The translations under genes were made by a program, and so were the position numbers. Positions 12,274 to 24,300 of a stretch of DNA of 64,000 nt are shown piece after piece (positions within the stretch are counted from its first letter, which is position 1; each line of letters opens with the position of its first letter). Source of the stretch: Chelonoidis abingdonii (Eukaryota > Chordata > Testudines > Testudinidae); NCBI RefSeq assembly GCF_003597395.2, contig NC_133790.1, forward strand, positions 23,950,572-24,014,571, in the 5' to 3' direction. Under the pieces are notes generated by a model. It did no database searches. It saw only the letters and a program-made list of their open reading frames with translations, and was not told the origin of the DNA.

Positions 12274-12532
12274 CTAGCGTCGCAGGCTGTCATAGCTGTC
12301 CGCAGAGTCGTAACTCTTGCTCCTGCTGCGGCTGCTCCTTGGGCCTGAACTCCGGCTCCGGCCGCTGTCACTGCTGCTGCTCCAGCTTCTGCTCCGGCTG
12401 CTCCTGTAGCTGGAGTAGCTGCGGCTGTGGCCGGGAGAGCGGCTAACGCTGCTGTACCAGGAGGAACAGCTGCTGACGCTGCTGGAGGAGGAAGGACTGG
12501 GCCTGTAGTATGGAATGGGGCGTTTCCGGGCA
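12274..12532 (-). CDS. SRRM4: SRRM4 terminal coding exon L (end of eMIC region, stop TAG)
   Basis: 259 coding nt from acceptor TTGTTCCCTCAG to the TAG stop at 12276-12274. It starts SARKRPIPYYRPSPSSSSVS, continues with a Ser-rich SSWYSS block and RS dipeptides, and ends SYDSADSYDSLRR. The KRPIPYYRPSPSS motif completes the eMIC region. Most serines use AGC, which gives the plus strand a GCT/CTG-rich look and opens a long Ala-rich out-of-frame ORF that is not coding. Confidence 0.95.
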
Positions 12533-15500
12533 CTGAGGGAACAAAGAGGGAAGAGTGGTTACTGGTGACACAATGGGACCTCAGGGGTGGTAGTGGTGTC
12601 TGGGGAAGCTCCTGGCCCTGGGGCTCAGTGGGAAGCAGGGAGGGAAACTTCAGGGCAATGCTTCCCCTCCTCGAGTGCTTGGACGGCAAAGTCTCTGGGT
12701 GTGAAAGTCTCAAAGCAGGTCCCTACTAAAGCTATCCACAGACCTTGGCCAGCCTGTGGCTCCCCAGTGGGTCTCCTGGAGGGATGGGGAGTGTCTGTCC
12801 CTTACCTCGTGATGCGGCGAGCTTCCAGGTGGCTGGGAGAATCTCTCCTGCGTTTCCTCATGGGCGAGTAGGACCTCCGCTGCCGCCTGTTCCGCTCCCT
12901 CTGGGACTCCTTCTCAATGGAGCCATACGTGTGCTCTCTTGCGCGATCCCTGAGGAATGGCCAGTTTGGGAAAGATCACTGCCAAGATCCCTGTGCTGAT
13001 GCAACGACTCATTGTGGGAGGTAGGCAGGGGCTCAGCAGTGGGGCCAGAACCTGGAAACTTCAGGGCTAAAGCACATGCCTTGATCATTTGTGCTAAAAA
13101 CTAACCCTGCCAGCATCCTCCAAATGGGTTGACTGATAGATGGAGGCACAAGTCATTTAGCTTGCATGTTATGCAGACACTCGCTAAGCATGGGCTGGGG
13201 AGTGCTTTCTAACAGCATGCACTGTTGGCTAGATATGCACACAGTTCCCGGATTTAGCCAGTCTGGATGCAGCAATGTGAGACTTGGCTGTTGGCAGCAG
13301 ACATGTGCTATTTCTGTGGGGCACATCTGTTCCGCAGAGCCTCAGCCATCCAAAATGAATGCAGCAGCTCTCACTCTGAGGTTTTGGAAAAGTCTCTTGA
13401 CACACCCTGAAGTCCCACCTGCTCCTGCTGGAAGCAGAGGTGGGGAATGGAGTTGAGCTGGTTTCACATATTGCTTTCCAAGCACTTTGCAAAGTGATGA
13501 GTTAAATATTGAGGCCCTGATTCTCATTTATATTTGGGCCCCTTTGTTCTGCACTGCACTGCTCAATTGGGCCTTTTCTTGCTACAAAACAAAGGTCACT
13601 GCCTGACAGGGATTGGTGACTGTATGGATGGAGGGAGAGAACACATTCCCCCCAGAAGCACAAAATAAAGCTTGGGGTATGAACCCCCATACAGTGAAGT
13701 TGAGGAAATTGTTCCCATAATACCCTAAAGTCCTGAAAAAACAACCCTGAGTTTCATCCAGTTTGAATTCCATGTCGTTTGCGGCATGACCTTGAGAGCT
13801 GAGTTACTGTCTGCTCTGCCTGGCAGGTAGAGATTGTATGGCACTCATTGTGAGAGCAGGAGTTTGTCCCAGTGCCCTTACCCTAAATTTCCACTACTCT
13901 TATTGCGGTGCTGTAGCTGCCACCTTCCACCCCAGAGCTGGCTGCATTTCAGTGGAGCAATTTACATCTATATAAATAGTAAGGCACCTTGAGACCCTGG
14001 GGGATGAAAAACACTAGTAAACATTTTAAGGACTGGATCAGCACTGCCCTGTGGTAACTGCATTGACCCCCGGGGCTGAATCTGGATGATCGCCCTTCTT
14101 ACCCTTGGACAATCCTGCTTCTGTATTCCTGGCGTGGGTCGGGAATGAGCCCTTTAGACCAATGCCAAGCTGCCGCTGTGGCTCTCTGCTAGGTTACTTT
14201 GGCCAGGAAGGCCCATGGCTAAGTGCACCTTTAGTCACTGAAGCAATGTGCAACCTTTCATGTGAGAGCTCATTTTAAGCCAGTCTAACCTTACACTGCC
14301 TGAGATTCAGGAATGCAGAGTAGAAGTGAGCAACAGGCTTAAATGGCAACAGGTCTTTTTGTAAGAAAGCCACTGCTGATTCCTATAATATATTGCCCAG
14401 GAGAACACACACGACGGACTGGGTCAAAGAGAACTACAGTGGGGCTGCACAGGCAGCTCTCGGGGTGGCTATTGGTGCTGCTGCTGGCTTGTTCTCTAAA
14501 TTGGGCACTTTACCAAGTCGGACAATGTGTGCGCCCCACACTGAGGGGCACGTCAATGAGCCCCAGTGTTCCCTTCAAAATCCCAGCTGCTAAATGCTGC
14601 AAATTGGAGATTTTGTGTTTTCCTGCTTCAAGAAAAATCCTTCTCTGACAATGGCTCAAGCCTTCCACGAGTAGAGTGCCCGGCCCTTTGTGTCTGGGCT
14701 GAGCCACAGCACGGGCCCAATTAGCACTCTGCTTCTGAAAGGGTTCAGCGTGAAGACAGCACGTCCCACCAGGCCTTACCCATCCAATTCCACATACATT
14801 TCACAAGGGGTTAGTCCCTCAAAGCCCTGAATAAGTAGCCTCTCTCGCCCTATCACCCCCTACAACAGCTGCTTAATGAGGACCTTTCCACTGTCTGTTC
14901 CCAGGGTGAACCAAGGAATGGAGGGCAGTCTAGGAGGGAAGGCCTCGGTTGCAGAAATCCACATCAGGATGAGCCTTATCTTGCTTCCTTCAGCACATCT
15001 TTGGCCTCTTCTCTCAAGAATCAATGTCAGCAAAAGCAGCTGGCAACACGTATGGAGATATGCCATAAACAACGAGAGCTGGAGCATGCAGACCCAAACA
15101 TGCCTCGCTCCATGTTTGCATTCAGGGGCTGGTAAATATGTGAGACAGCCAGATCCCCAGTGTCTTGGGTGCTTTCATATGTTTGCATTCAGGGGCTGGT
15201 AAATACGTGAGATAGCCAGATCCACAGTGTCTCTGGTGCTCTCATACACAACTTCATGTAAAGATTGGGACAGTGTCACAGAAGTGCAGCAGAGAAGCTT
15301 GTGGAGGGGAGTCACACATGCACCCTAGTCACAAACCCGAACTGAGATGCTACAAAAGCGGGCAATGCTGTGCAATGGCACCACAACATACCTGCTGGGG
15401 CTGTAGCGAGAATAACTGGGGCTACGACGCGATCTTGAGTTCCTGCTTCCAGGGCTTCTTTTGCAGGACTTGGATGAGTAGCTGGGGGAAAATGAATAGG

Positions 15501-18333
15501 ACCTGGGAATAGACAAGAACCATCCAAAGGTGAATCAAACCAGAGCTAAAGAGAGAAGATTTAAGGTGCACAAGGCTCCTTTTCCAAATCTGGATTCAAG
15601 TGGCAACAAGGTCCCAAGTTTAATGATGTCAGCCCAGCCGCTGATAAAAGTTCATTCATCCTGTAAGGGAACGAGCCCTGTAGATCGCCTTGCGCTAACA
15701 GGAATTCCACTGCCCTTCAGCGGCAATGTCGTCAGTACTGCTAGTACCCTTAGTCATTTCAGCATAATCCAACCTGTAATTTCAAGGCTCTTTGGCCTGT
15801 TCCTGGGACTACCAAGCACTGCCACAAGCAGACCGGCCAGCAATAAACAGACAACCACTCGACTTGGCCTCACCTTTTCCCTGAGGAGCAGGATCTGCTT
15901 CGGGAGTACCTGGGCGTGGCCTGATGATGCAATGAGCGGGAGTGGGCAGAGCGACTGGAGCCACGGGAGGACTGCCCTGTGCTGGTGTATGACTCGCTGT
16001 GGAAGCATGGTCTCAGTGGGGAGCTGCGGTCTGGGGAATGTAGGGAGGTCTGCTTCTTCATCTCCGAGCACGTGAGACACGGGGACAGGAAACTTCTGCA
16101 AATGGACATTTCCCCACCTGGTGAAGTTGTTGTAAAGTAGAGAGCCCTGCCTCAGAGTGTACTACCGACTTCTGCTTACAGGATCTGAATCAATGCAGGT
16201 TCCACCCTCCTATTAAATCCACTGGGTTCAACAGTGACTGCTGTATGAAACCGGAGTGGGCACAACAGTGAATCAGGCTCTCCCAGAAGATGAGATTTCA
16301 GTGCCAGGTTATACCTGGGTAAATCTGGAGGGACATCCCTGAATCTAGCCTTACACTGATGGGAGAGCAGGATTCGATCTTAAGTGCCAAATTCTGCTTT
16401 CAGCTAAATGGATGCAAGACCCACCCATGTCAATGGGTGCTGCACCCATGGGACTGAGAGCAGGATAGTGTCTTTAGGGTAAAACATTGACACCTGACCC
16501 TCCTATTTTCAATGTTACTGGTTTTATGCTGGTGTAACGCCACTGGAGCTAGCCCCGATTTGCCCAGATCGGAGCACAAAGTCGAGCTCTCTTCATTGGG
16601 CCTTCAGCATTTGTTCACAAACAGAGAATTGCACGTGAAATGGATGCGCCGGTGGCCAAACCCTCATGGCAGTTGCCTGCAAAGCTCCATGACCCATTTG
16701 CTGCACCCCTCACGACAGTCAGTCAGGCTGGAGAAGAGAAGTAGGAAATGTGTGTGGAAGGGGAGCTGGGATGCAGTTTCCTTCATGGGCACTGGCCGTC
16801 CTTCCTGGCTCCAGCCATGGCAGCTGCTGGGCACTGATTGTGACACTAACCCTCATCGCTAGGGGGCAAAGTCTGGACATCAGAGAACATGCTCATGTGC
16901 ACGTGAGGGACCAAGGGCAAGACTCTTCTGTCCCACGGTGCCCGCTGGACAATGGCAACTACTGCAGGGAACGGGGGAGCTACTGATGTTGCCACCCACC
17001 TCTCCATAGGCCTCGTCCAACTGTGGTGAGCACAGCCTCACTCACCATTGCCCCAGTACTCCCGTCTGTGGCCCCATGCAGTGAGTCACTGTTGCTCTGC
17101 TGCATGCACGTGATGCACAGGGCTCGTCCTTCATGGATTGGTCACTGCTTAGTGCTCCCCACATGGAGGAAACACAGTCTTAGGCCTGAGGTAGCTATGC
17201 AGGCATTTGGCCGAGTGAACCAGGCCAGAGGAGCGAGTTGATTGGAAAGCTTAAATTTCAATGCATATAGCTCTGCTTAGCGAACATGAACAGCTACAGA
17301 AGAGTCAGGGCAGTCTGTAACCATTCCATCCAGCCTTTAGAAGTTTGCCTAAATGTGCTAGTGACCTTTCCTGCTCTTTTGCTACAAGGTCACAACAAGT
17401 CAATGGGAGATGAGCTCAAGCCACATCTAGACGCAGATTGTGAATGCCCCAGTGTTTGGATCTAGGTCTTTGATTCATGTCTGTATCTGGATCCAAGCGG
17501 AACCTCTTCTGAATGGCCTTGCGGGGGAGGGGTTGGGGCTGGTGCACATGGAGGCTAAGGGATGAGGAGAAGATTTAATGGATTAAAGTTAGCATCCTTC
17601 ATGGCATAAACTAAGTGCCACAGGGGTCAGGAAGGACTTCCACACACCTGACACCATTGCCCAGGTGAATTATGGTTGTTTTTCACTTTGCTTTGAAGCC
17701 ACTATTGGAGTCGGGATGACAGACTTGCTGGATCTGAATTATGGCTAGCCACATAAAGAACAGAAATACATTCCTATTGGCTCACCACCTGCAACAGTCA
17801 AGCGAGCAGAACACATGGAGTCATTCCTGGAATAGACATAGCAAACACTGACTATTGGCAATCACTGACCTTTGGTCCTGTCCCTGGGCATCCGGAGAGA
17901 GATTTTCCAAAGTTGTTCCCTTGCTCTGGGAAAAACAACTGGTGAAGGAATTTCCCGAATCAGAGCTGTTATCACTGTTGGCCATTTTGGGCTTCCCAGG
18001 TGAGAAGGCATGGCCAAAGCCATGGTGGGCTAGGCTTCTTTGCTCCTGGCTGTCCTTTGGCCTGGCTGAGCTTGTCTGAGTGGAGGGAGGGGAGGAAGTA
18101 TCGTTTCCTGAGTCAGATTCATGGGCCCCTCCATTCCGACTGGCTAGGTTGCCAAGCGGGCTGTCTGTTTTGGTAAAGAGGTCAGCAGATGACCCTGACT
18201 GAGAGATCTGAAAGCAAAAAAGCCATTTGACAGTGTTTGAACTTTTTGTTTTGTTTTGTTTTATATTGTCTGACGTTTTTTATTTTAAATAAACCAAGAA
18301 ATTTTACCATCATGATGCACTGTAACAAAAGGA

Positions 18334-18381
<48 letters not shown>

Positions 18382-21300
18382 AGAGAAGCCAAAAAACAAA
18401 AGTACATATCCCTGAAAAAAACCACAGAAAGAAGAAACTTCTTTTCCCCCTGACATGATAACTGGAAGATTTAGACATCATGCAAAGAGTATTAGCATGC
18501 GATCCATGTTGAACAAAAGATTTTTTTTTTAAAAAAAGGGAAACAAAAGAATAAATATGTAAATAAAAATCAGAAAAAAAATATTAAAAAACTAACAACC
18601 CTTATTTAACCTAAAAGGTGGGGCAGGGGAAAGAAATAGGAATATACATACAAAAAACTACATACTCATTGGAAATAAAAAATGAAACAAAATTCTAAAT
18701 GATTGACTTTTTGTTTTAGTTTCCTTAATAAGGAGACTCAAATGTCACAAAAAAGGTCTTTATGTACAAAGAAAAATTGGCAAACAAACAAGTTAGTGCT
18801 TTGAAACTCAAAAAAAAAAAAAAAAAAAAGGGGGGTGTGGAGTGGGAATAAAAAGAAAAAAAAACCCAGAAAAATTAAAATCCCTCTGGAAATAAAAGGA
18901 ATACAGATATTTCTTTGTGTGCTTTTTTTCCCCCTGTAGAAGGTATAGCTAATGCTCTCGAGTGACCTCTAATAAAGTCCCTAGTGTCTGGCGGATAGCA
19001 TCCACTTACCAATCAAGAATTCCTCCTTTAGTAGGTAAGGTGTAAGAAAAAGGGAAGAGCGGGCAACGTAAGTCCATCATTAGAGTCTCAAATTACAAGA
19101 AAAAACATAAACCCTCTCTTCAAATCCTCACCGTCAATTGTTTGATTCTTTGCTATTTAAATTTCAAGACGTTTTTGTTTTGCTTTTAATCATCTTGTTT
19201 AGTAAATTCCTCTAGGTTGATTACTCGGGATGAAAAGCCACTGATTTAAATAAATCCCCATTGATTTCATGCTGGCCCACAGAAACATTGAAGTTCAAAA
19301 AACAAAATAAAATTGAGAAAAATAAAAAAAAAAAAAAAGGAAGGAAAAATATTTTCCCTGCAGTGCGTTAGAGAAAGGTTGGGGGGAAAACAAAGACTTT
19401 GATCCTGCAATCTGATCTGTATGGATAAAACCCTAATGCCACTGGAAGCCCTGCTGATTTCAATGGGTCTGTATGCTGGCAGACCTCCGCACCTGTGCAG
19501 GATCCCAATGACATCAGTGGAGTCTTTGCGGGGCCCAGTGTCCACATGCATGAGTCTGATTGTAGGGTCAGGGCCAAAATTCGATGGCTATCAGATGGAA
19601 CCCTGAAAATCTCTATAAGGACTTGATCCAAGTCCCACTGAATTCTAGCGTTGACCAACCCTCCAGGATTGACCTGTAGTCGCCAGGATATACAGATTAA
19701 TCTTTAATTAAAGATTATGTCAAGTAATAAAACCTCCAGGGATACACCCAAACAAAACTGGCAACCCTACTGAATTCAGTGGAAGTCTTGCCATTGGCAT
19801 CAGTGGGAGCTGGGTCGTGTTCCCAATCAGCAGTCAGATTGGTGGCGGGTGTGGTTCAAGGACAGTGTAATAAATGTGCTGTTGCTTATAAGAGGATCTC
19901 AGAGGATCTTTGGTGGGATCTAATTTAATAAATAACCTGGGGCCTTGTCCTGCAATGCAGACTCAGATGAGTAGCCCTGACTCATGGCAGTAACCGACCG
20001 AATGCAATTGGGTTGCATGATCAGGGCCCTTGATGTGTTTAGACTAAACAGCTTCAATATATATTGATTTATTATAAATGATGCTGGGAACTACAGCTCC
20101 AGGTCCAAATCCTCAACTGGTGTCAATCAGTGTTGCTCCAGAGCTGGGCTGATTCACACCCCCTCCACCCAAGGATCTGGCCCTCAGTTTTTACAACATG
20201 CACCTTTATTTGGCTGATACATAAAATATCATCCCTCGTTGCTTTGTGCAGAGGGGAGCGATGCAAGCTTAATGCTGAAGAACACTAATGCGACCAGGGC
20301 AGGAAATGCTCCTGTGCAAGGTGGCTTTCAAAGACCCAAGCGTCGTTTGTGACTCCTGACTGTTCCCCTCACAAAGGCACATCACAATGCTCTGGGGCTA
20401 TGTGCTTTGAACCTGGGCTGCAGGTACGGTGCAGCAGAGGCATTGGGGTCAGAACAAACACGGATCCACCAGAGGTCACAGTTCATATTGAGCGCCCCAT
20501 AACACTTTCTGCAGCCAGTCGGGTGGGGCCGTCTCAGAAGGCCTACTTGCACGCATCACCTAGCTCCTCTCACAGTGGTTGTTCTCTTAGTCTAATCCAG
20601 GAGATGCTCAATAGGATGGTAGGAGCTGATTCGGCGCCAGGGGCAAATCGGCACTGCAACAATAGTAGGCGAACATCACTGACCACTAAAGCAAAAGTGG
20701 AGTTACTGCAAAGGAAAAGATGTCGAAACATGGCACAGGCTGATGATCCAAGCCTTGCCATGACCACTTTGCTCTCTGATAGTGCCTTGAAGTGGAGGAT
20801 CTCCAAGCAGGTTACAAATATTACGGAACGAAAGCTCTCATCACACGTCTAAGGTAGGTACCACCAATCCCATTGAACAGGATGGGATATTGAGATACAG
20901 AGGGGGGAAATGACTGGCACAAGATTAGTGGCTGAGCTGGGGACAGAAGCCAAATCTCTCAAGTCACTGTCCAATGCTTTAATTACTGCACCACACTTCC
21001 CATACTTGGGGTTCCGTGCTTTGGGGCAATGGTGGTCCAAAAACAGGGGGGTCAATGCAATGCCTTTTTTCAGACCCGCACATACCATTTGAGTAGAGAT
21101 GGCTGGAACACAGAAAACATTTTGCACGGAACAGAAATTTCCCAGCAAAGAAATGCTCCCATCTTCCTTCAGAGGATTTCTCCAGAATTAGTGATGAACC
21201 CAGAGACTTCACCACTGACTCCAGTGGGAGCAGTCAGGCCCAGAATACACAAGCAATTCATGGGTTGGAAAAGGAACCTATTGGCCCCCAAATATTATGT

Positions 21301-24300
21301 GTGAAAACAACGTATCTGTTGATCCCCAAACTACACCACATGATCATTATTTACTGTTCATATTAACACAGCTTGGGATTTTCAGTGAAGTCGTGTCCAG
21401 TTCCCACTGAATTGGCATCAACCCTTAGGCTCATTAGAAAGCACAGACATAGGGCCTGAAAACCCAGTGAGAACTGAGGTTCCACTATGTTAGCTGCTGG
21501 CAAAAAACACAATGATTTTCCTTCTTGCCCATTTCCTACCTCAAGACATGGGAAAGCTAGTTGAGATCATTCATTATAGGGATCTGGAATATAGACTGGA
21601 ACATGCTGCCAGATTTGTTTTAAGAATGGATCTGAACCTAGGTTTAGATTTGTCTGGCTTTTGACACCCCAGCTCCTATATTTATTTTTAATTTAAAGCA
21701 AAGGTTCATGAAAATAAAATTCAAGCTATTCTATGAATACATGGGTAAGGAATCTTTGGATAAATTGTGAAATGTCAGAATATCTTGGGTTTGGACTCTT
21801 CCAGCATCCATGCTGAAGGATGCTGGCCGATTCTGCACGTACAAATGTCTGTCCTTCCCCTCACCCCATCAATGTCCTAAAAATTAAAGATCCTTCTTCT
21901 CTCTGCCAGGAAACACATTAAATGTTTCTTTGTTTGCTCCCAGCATTTCCAAAGTAGCCCCCTTAGGATGTCTGTAAGGACTGGGATACTTGCTTTTGTT
22001 TCAGCTTTGCTAAAGTCTGGCTCGGAAGTGGTCATTGTTCTCAGTATACTGCAAGGTCATTTTATAATTTGAGAGTCAATACATTCCTCCCTTAGGCCCC
22101 AATTCAGTACAGCACTTAAGAAGGAATCAAGCCCCACTGAAGTCAACTGGACTTAAACATATGCTTAACTTTAAGTGCTAAAACGTTTTGCTAAATCTTC
22201 TCCTCTTCCCCTTGCAAATTCCATTCCTTTTGTCAACATTTTAAAAATTAAATTAACTCTTGAAACTTTGTGTCCACACTGAGAAGAGATATGGGATCCA
22301 GATTCTCTCCCCTTTGATCTTTCCTTCCTCCCTGCCCAATTCCTCCTCCTTGCCCTATTCAAATGGCCAATAACATTTCCAGAGGTGATGACACAATCAT
22401 TGCCCCCCTGACACCCAGCCTTCAGTGAGCCATATCCCATGGTCCTTGCTTAGTTTGGACTCCATGGGATGTTTTGCCTGAGTAAAGACGTCAGGATTTG
22501 GCCATATGATCTCTTGTGCTAGAGACGCTGTTGACACTTCATAAGTGCCTGGGACTTGCGTGCTATATCCAGCTCAGCCATCCGTTGAGTTACCTAGTAC
22601 CTGTACCAGCAATACGGAGGTAAGAGGAAACACCAGGAAACCTTGCCCAGTGCTGCATATTTCACATCTGAAGGCCAGAGGGCCTGACCTGGTGTAGTAG
22701 CAGGTTGTCAGGGAGAGGAGAATAGCTGACTATTCCCCTCTCCCACAATATTAGTAACAACCACCCAGGATGCAACTAATTGGAAAGATTTCCACTATTT
22801 CTTAGACACCTGGCATAAAATTCAATCCTGCACCAAAGGACCAGCATCTGCATCACTTTAGCCCTCAAAATTGGACTTACGAGGGATGATATGTGGTGAA
22901 CAGTCCTTTTGCTGCCCTCTGTTCTGTGGTGAAATTCACCACTGATCACCCCTACTCTCCCTCCTTCTGTTGCGTATGAGGAAGCATCAGCCATACGAAC
23001 TAGACACCAAACACCATGTATGAAACACTGTACAGAGTTCAAGTGAATTCTAATGATCTTTTATTGGGGGCGGAGGAGGGAGGGCATGTTTTAAAGTGCC
23101 TAGTCTTTTATGGCCTTAATTTGCTCTGTGTGAACATTAGGATTCCCCTCCCCAAACCTCACCAACTTCTAAGAAGTAATTAAATAACTTCAGGAAACGT
23201 CGCTTCCTTTAGCTTTTACTGAAGGATCTATAGCTGCCCTTGAGGGAGCCCGCTTACTTATTTATTGTTTTTCTGTTTCAAATCATTATTTACTCAAAAT
23301 GAAGGGGGGGGGGAATAAAGAGGCCCTCACTTACACTTCAGAATTTAATTTCTACTAAAATCCTAGATCAAGAGGCCACACAGCCCAACAGATTACAAAA
23401 ATACAATCACTAAGAGTATTCCGATTAAACTGAACAAGTCCATTTACTGTGCTTCAAATAGCCCCGTGGAGAGATACGGCTATACATTTTCTCAGCCATA
23501 TGGGGAATGAGATCTTGCCATGAGTAGCTCTGCACGGCTCGGTTTATAGTTGGAGGATTTCTTTCCTGGGTCTATGTCTTTTGTAAAACTCATTTCAAAG
23601 TACCATTAATTTCTTTTTTAGGCAGTGCCTAATCTTTTTCTTCTTGGCATGCTAATAATAAAGGGAATAAAGCATGTGTGTCAATGACCCCATCAAATCT
23701 TGCTATTCATTATGGCAGCAGGTTATACAGGCAGCACAGATTGCTGATGAGCTTCTGGAATTGGAAGTGCCACCTGCTGACAGGGCTCGCTTGAGAGAAA
23801 GGGGCCATGTGCTCAGCAAGCTTTTAGGGAGATACCGTGTTACTGATTTCTGGGCCAGACCCTTAGCTGGGGTAAACTGGCATGAGTCCCTTGGCTTTAA
23901 TGGAGTGCTGCCGATTTACCCCAATTGTGGATCTGTGTTTAAGTCTTGTTAAAGCGAATGGCTCTGTATAAAGATATCGGTGCATGGAAATAAGATACAC
24001 CCACAAAGGGGCCAACCCTCTATTCCTGACTGTAGCAAAACTCAGTGAAAGGATCTGCCGTGATTTTGAGAAGAGCTTTGCCTGCACAGAGAGCATAGAA
24101 TTGGGTCCTTGGCACAATAAAGGCTAGGCTGAGTCTATTCAAATGATGCCAGACACCTATTATATGTAAGAACAGAGGGATATCACAGTGAGGCGTGTTT
24201 ATCACTGCACTTGCTGTTTGCTGCTGGATGTCTGTCTACACACTCATATGGCCTACATCAGACAGCTACTGGAGTGGGAGTCTCCAGCCTAGCCCAACGT

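Noticed and set aside
12132..12713. 193-codon Ala-rich open frame on the minus strand
   Set aside because: It is the shifted frame of the serine AGC-rich SRRM4 terminal exon and crosses an acceptor site and a stop context. Its Ala runs are a by-product of AGC repeats.
12274..12949. Identity as SRRM3 instead of SRRM4
   Set aside because: The eMIC region alone would fit either paralog, but the upstream blocks in exons F-J agree better with SRRM4 as remembered. Kept as the main alternative.
15530..16075. 181-codon plus-strand frame
   Set aside because: Antisense shadow of SRRM4 exon I and its flanking intron.
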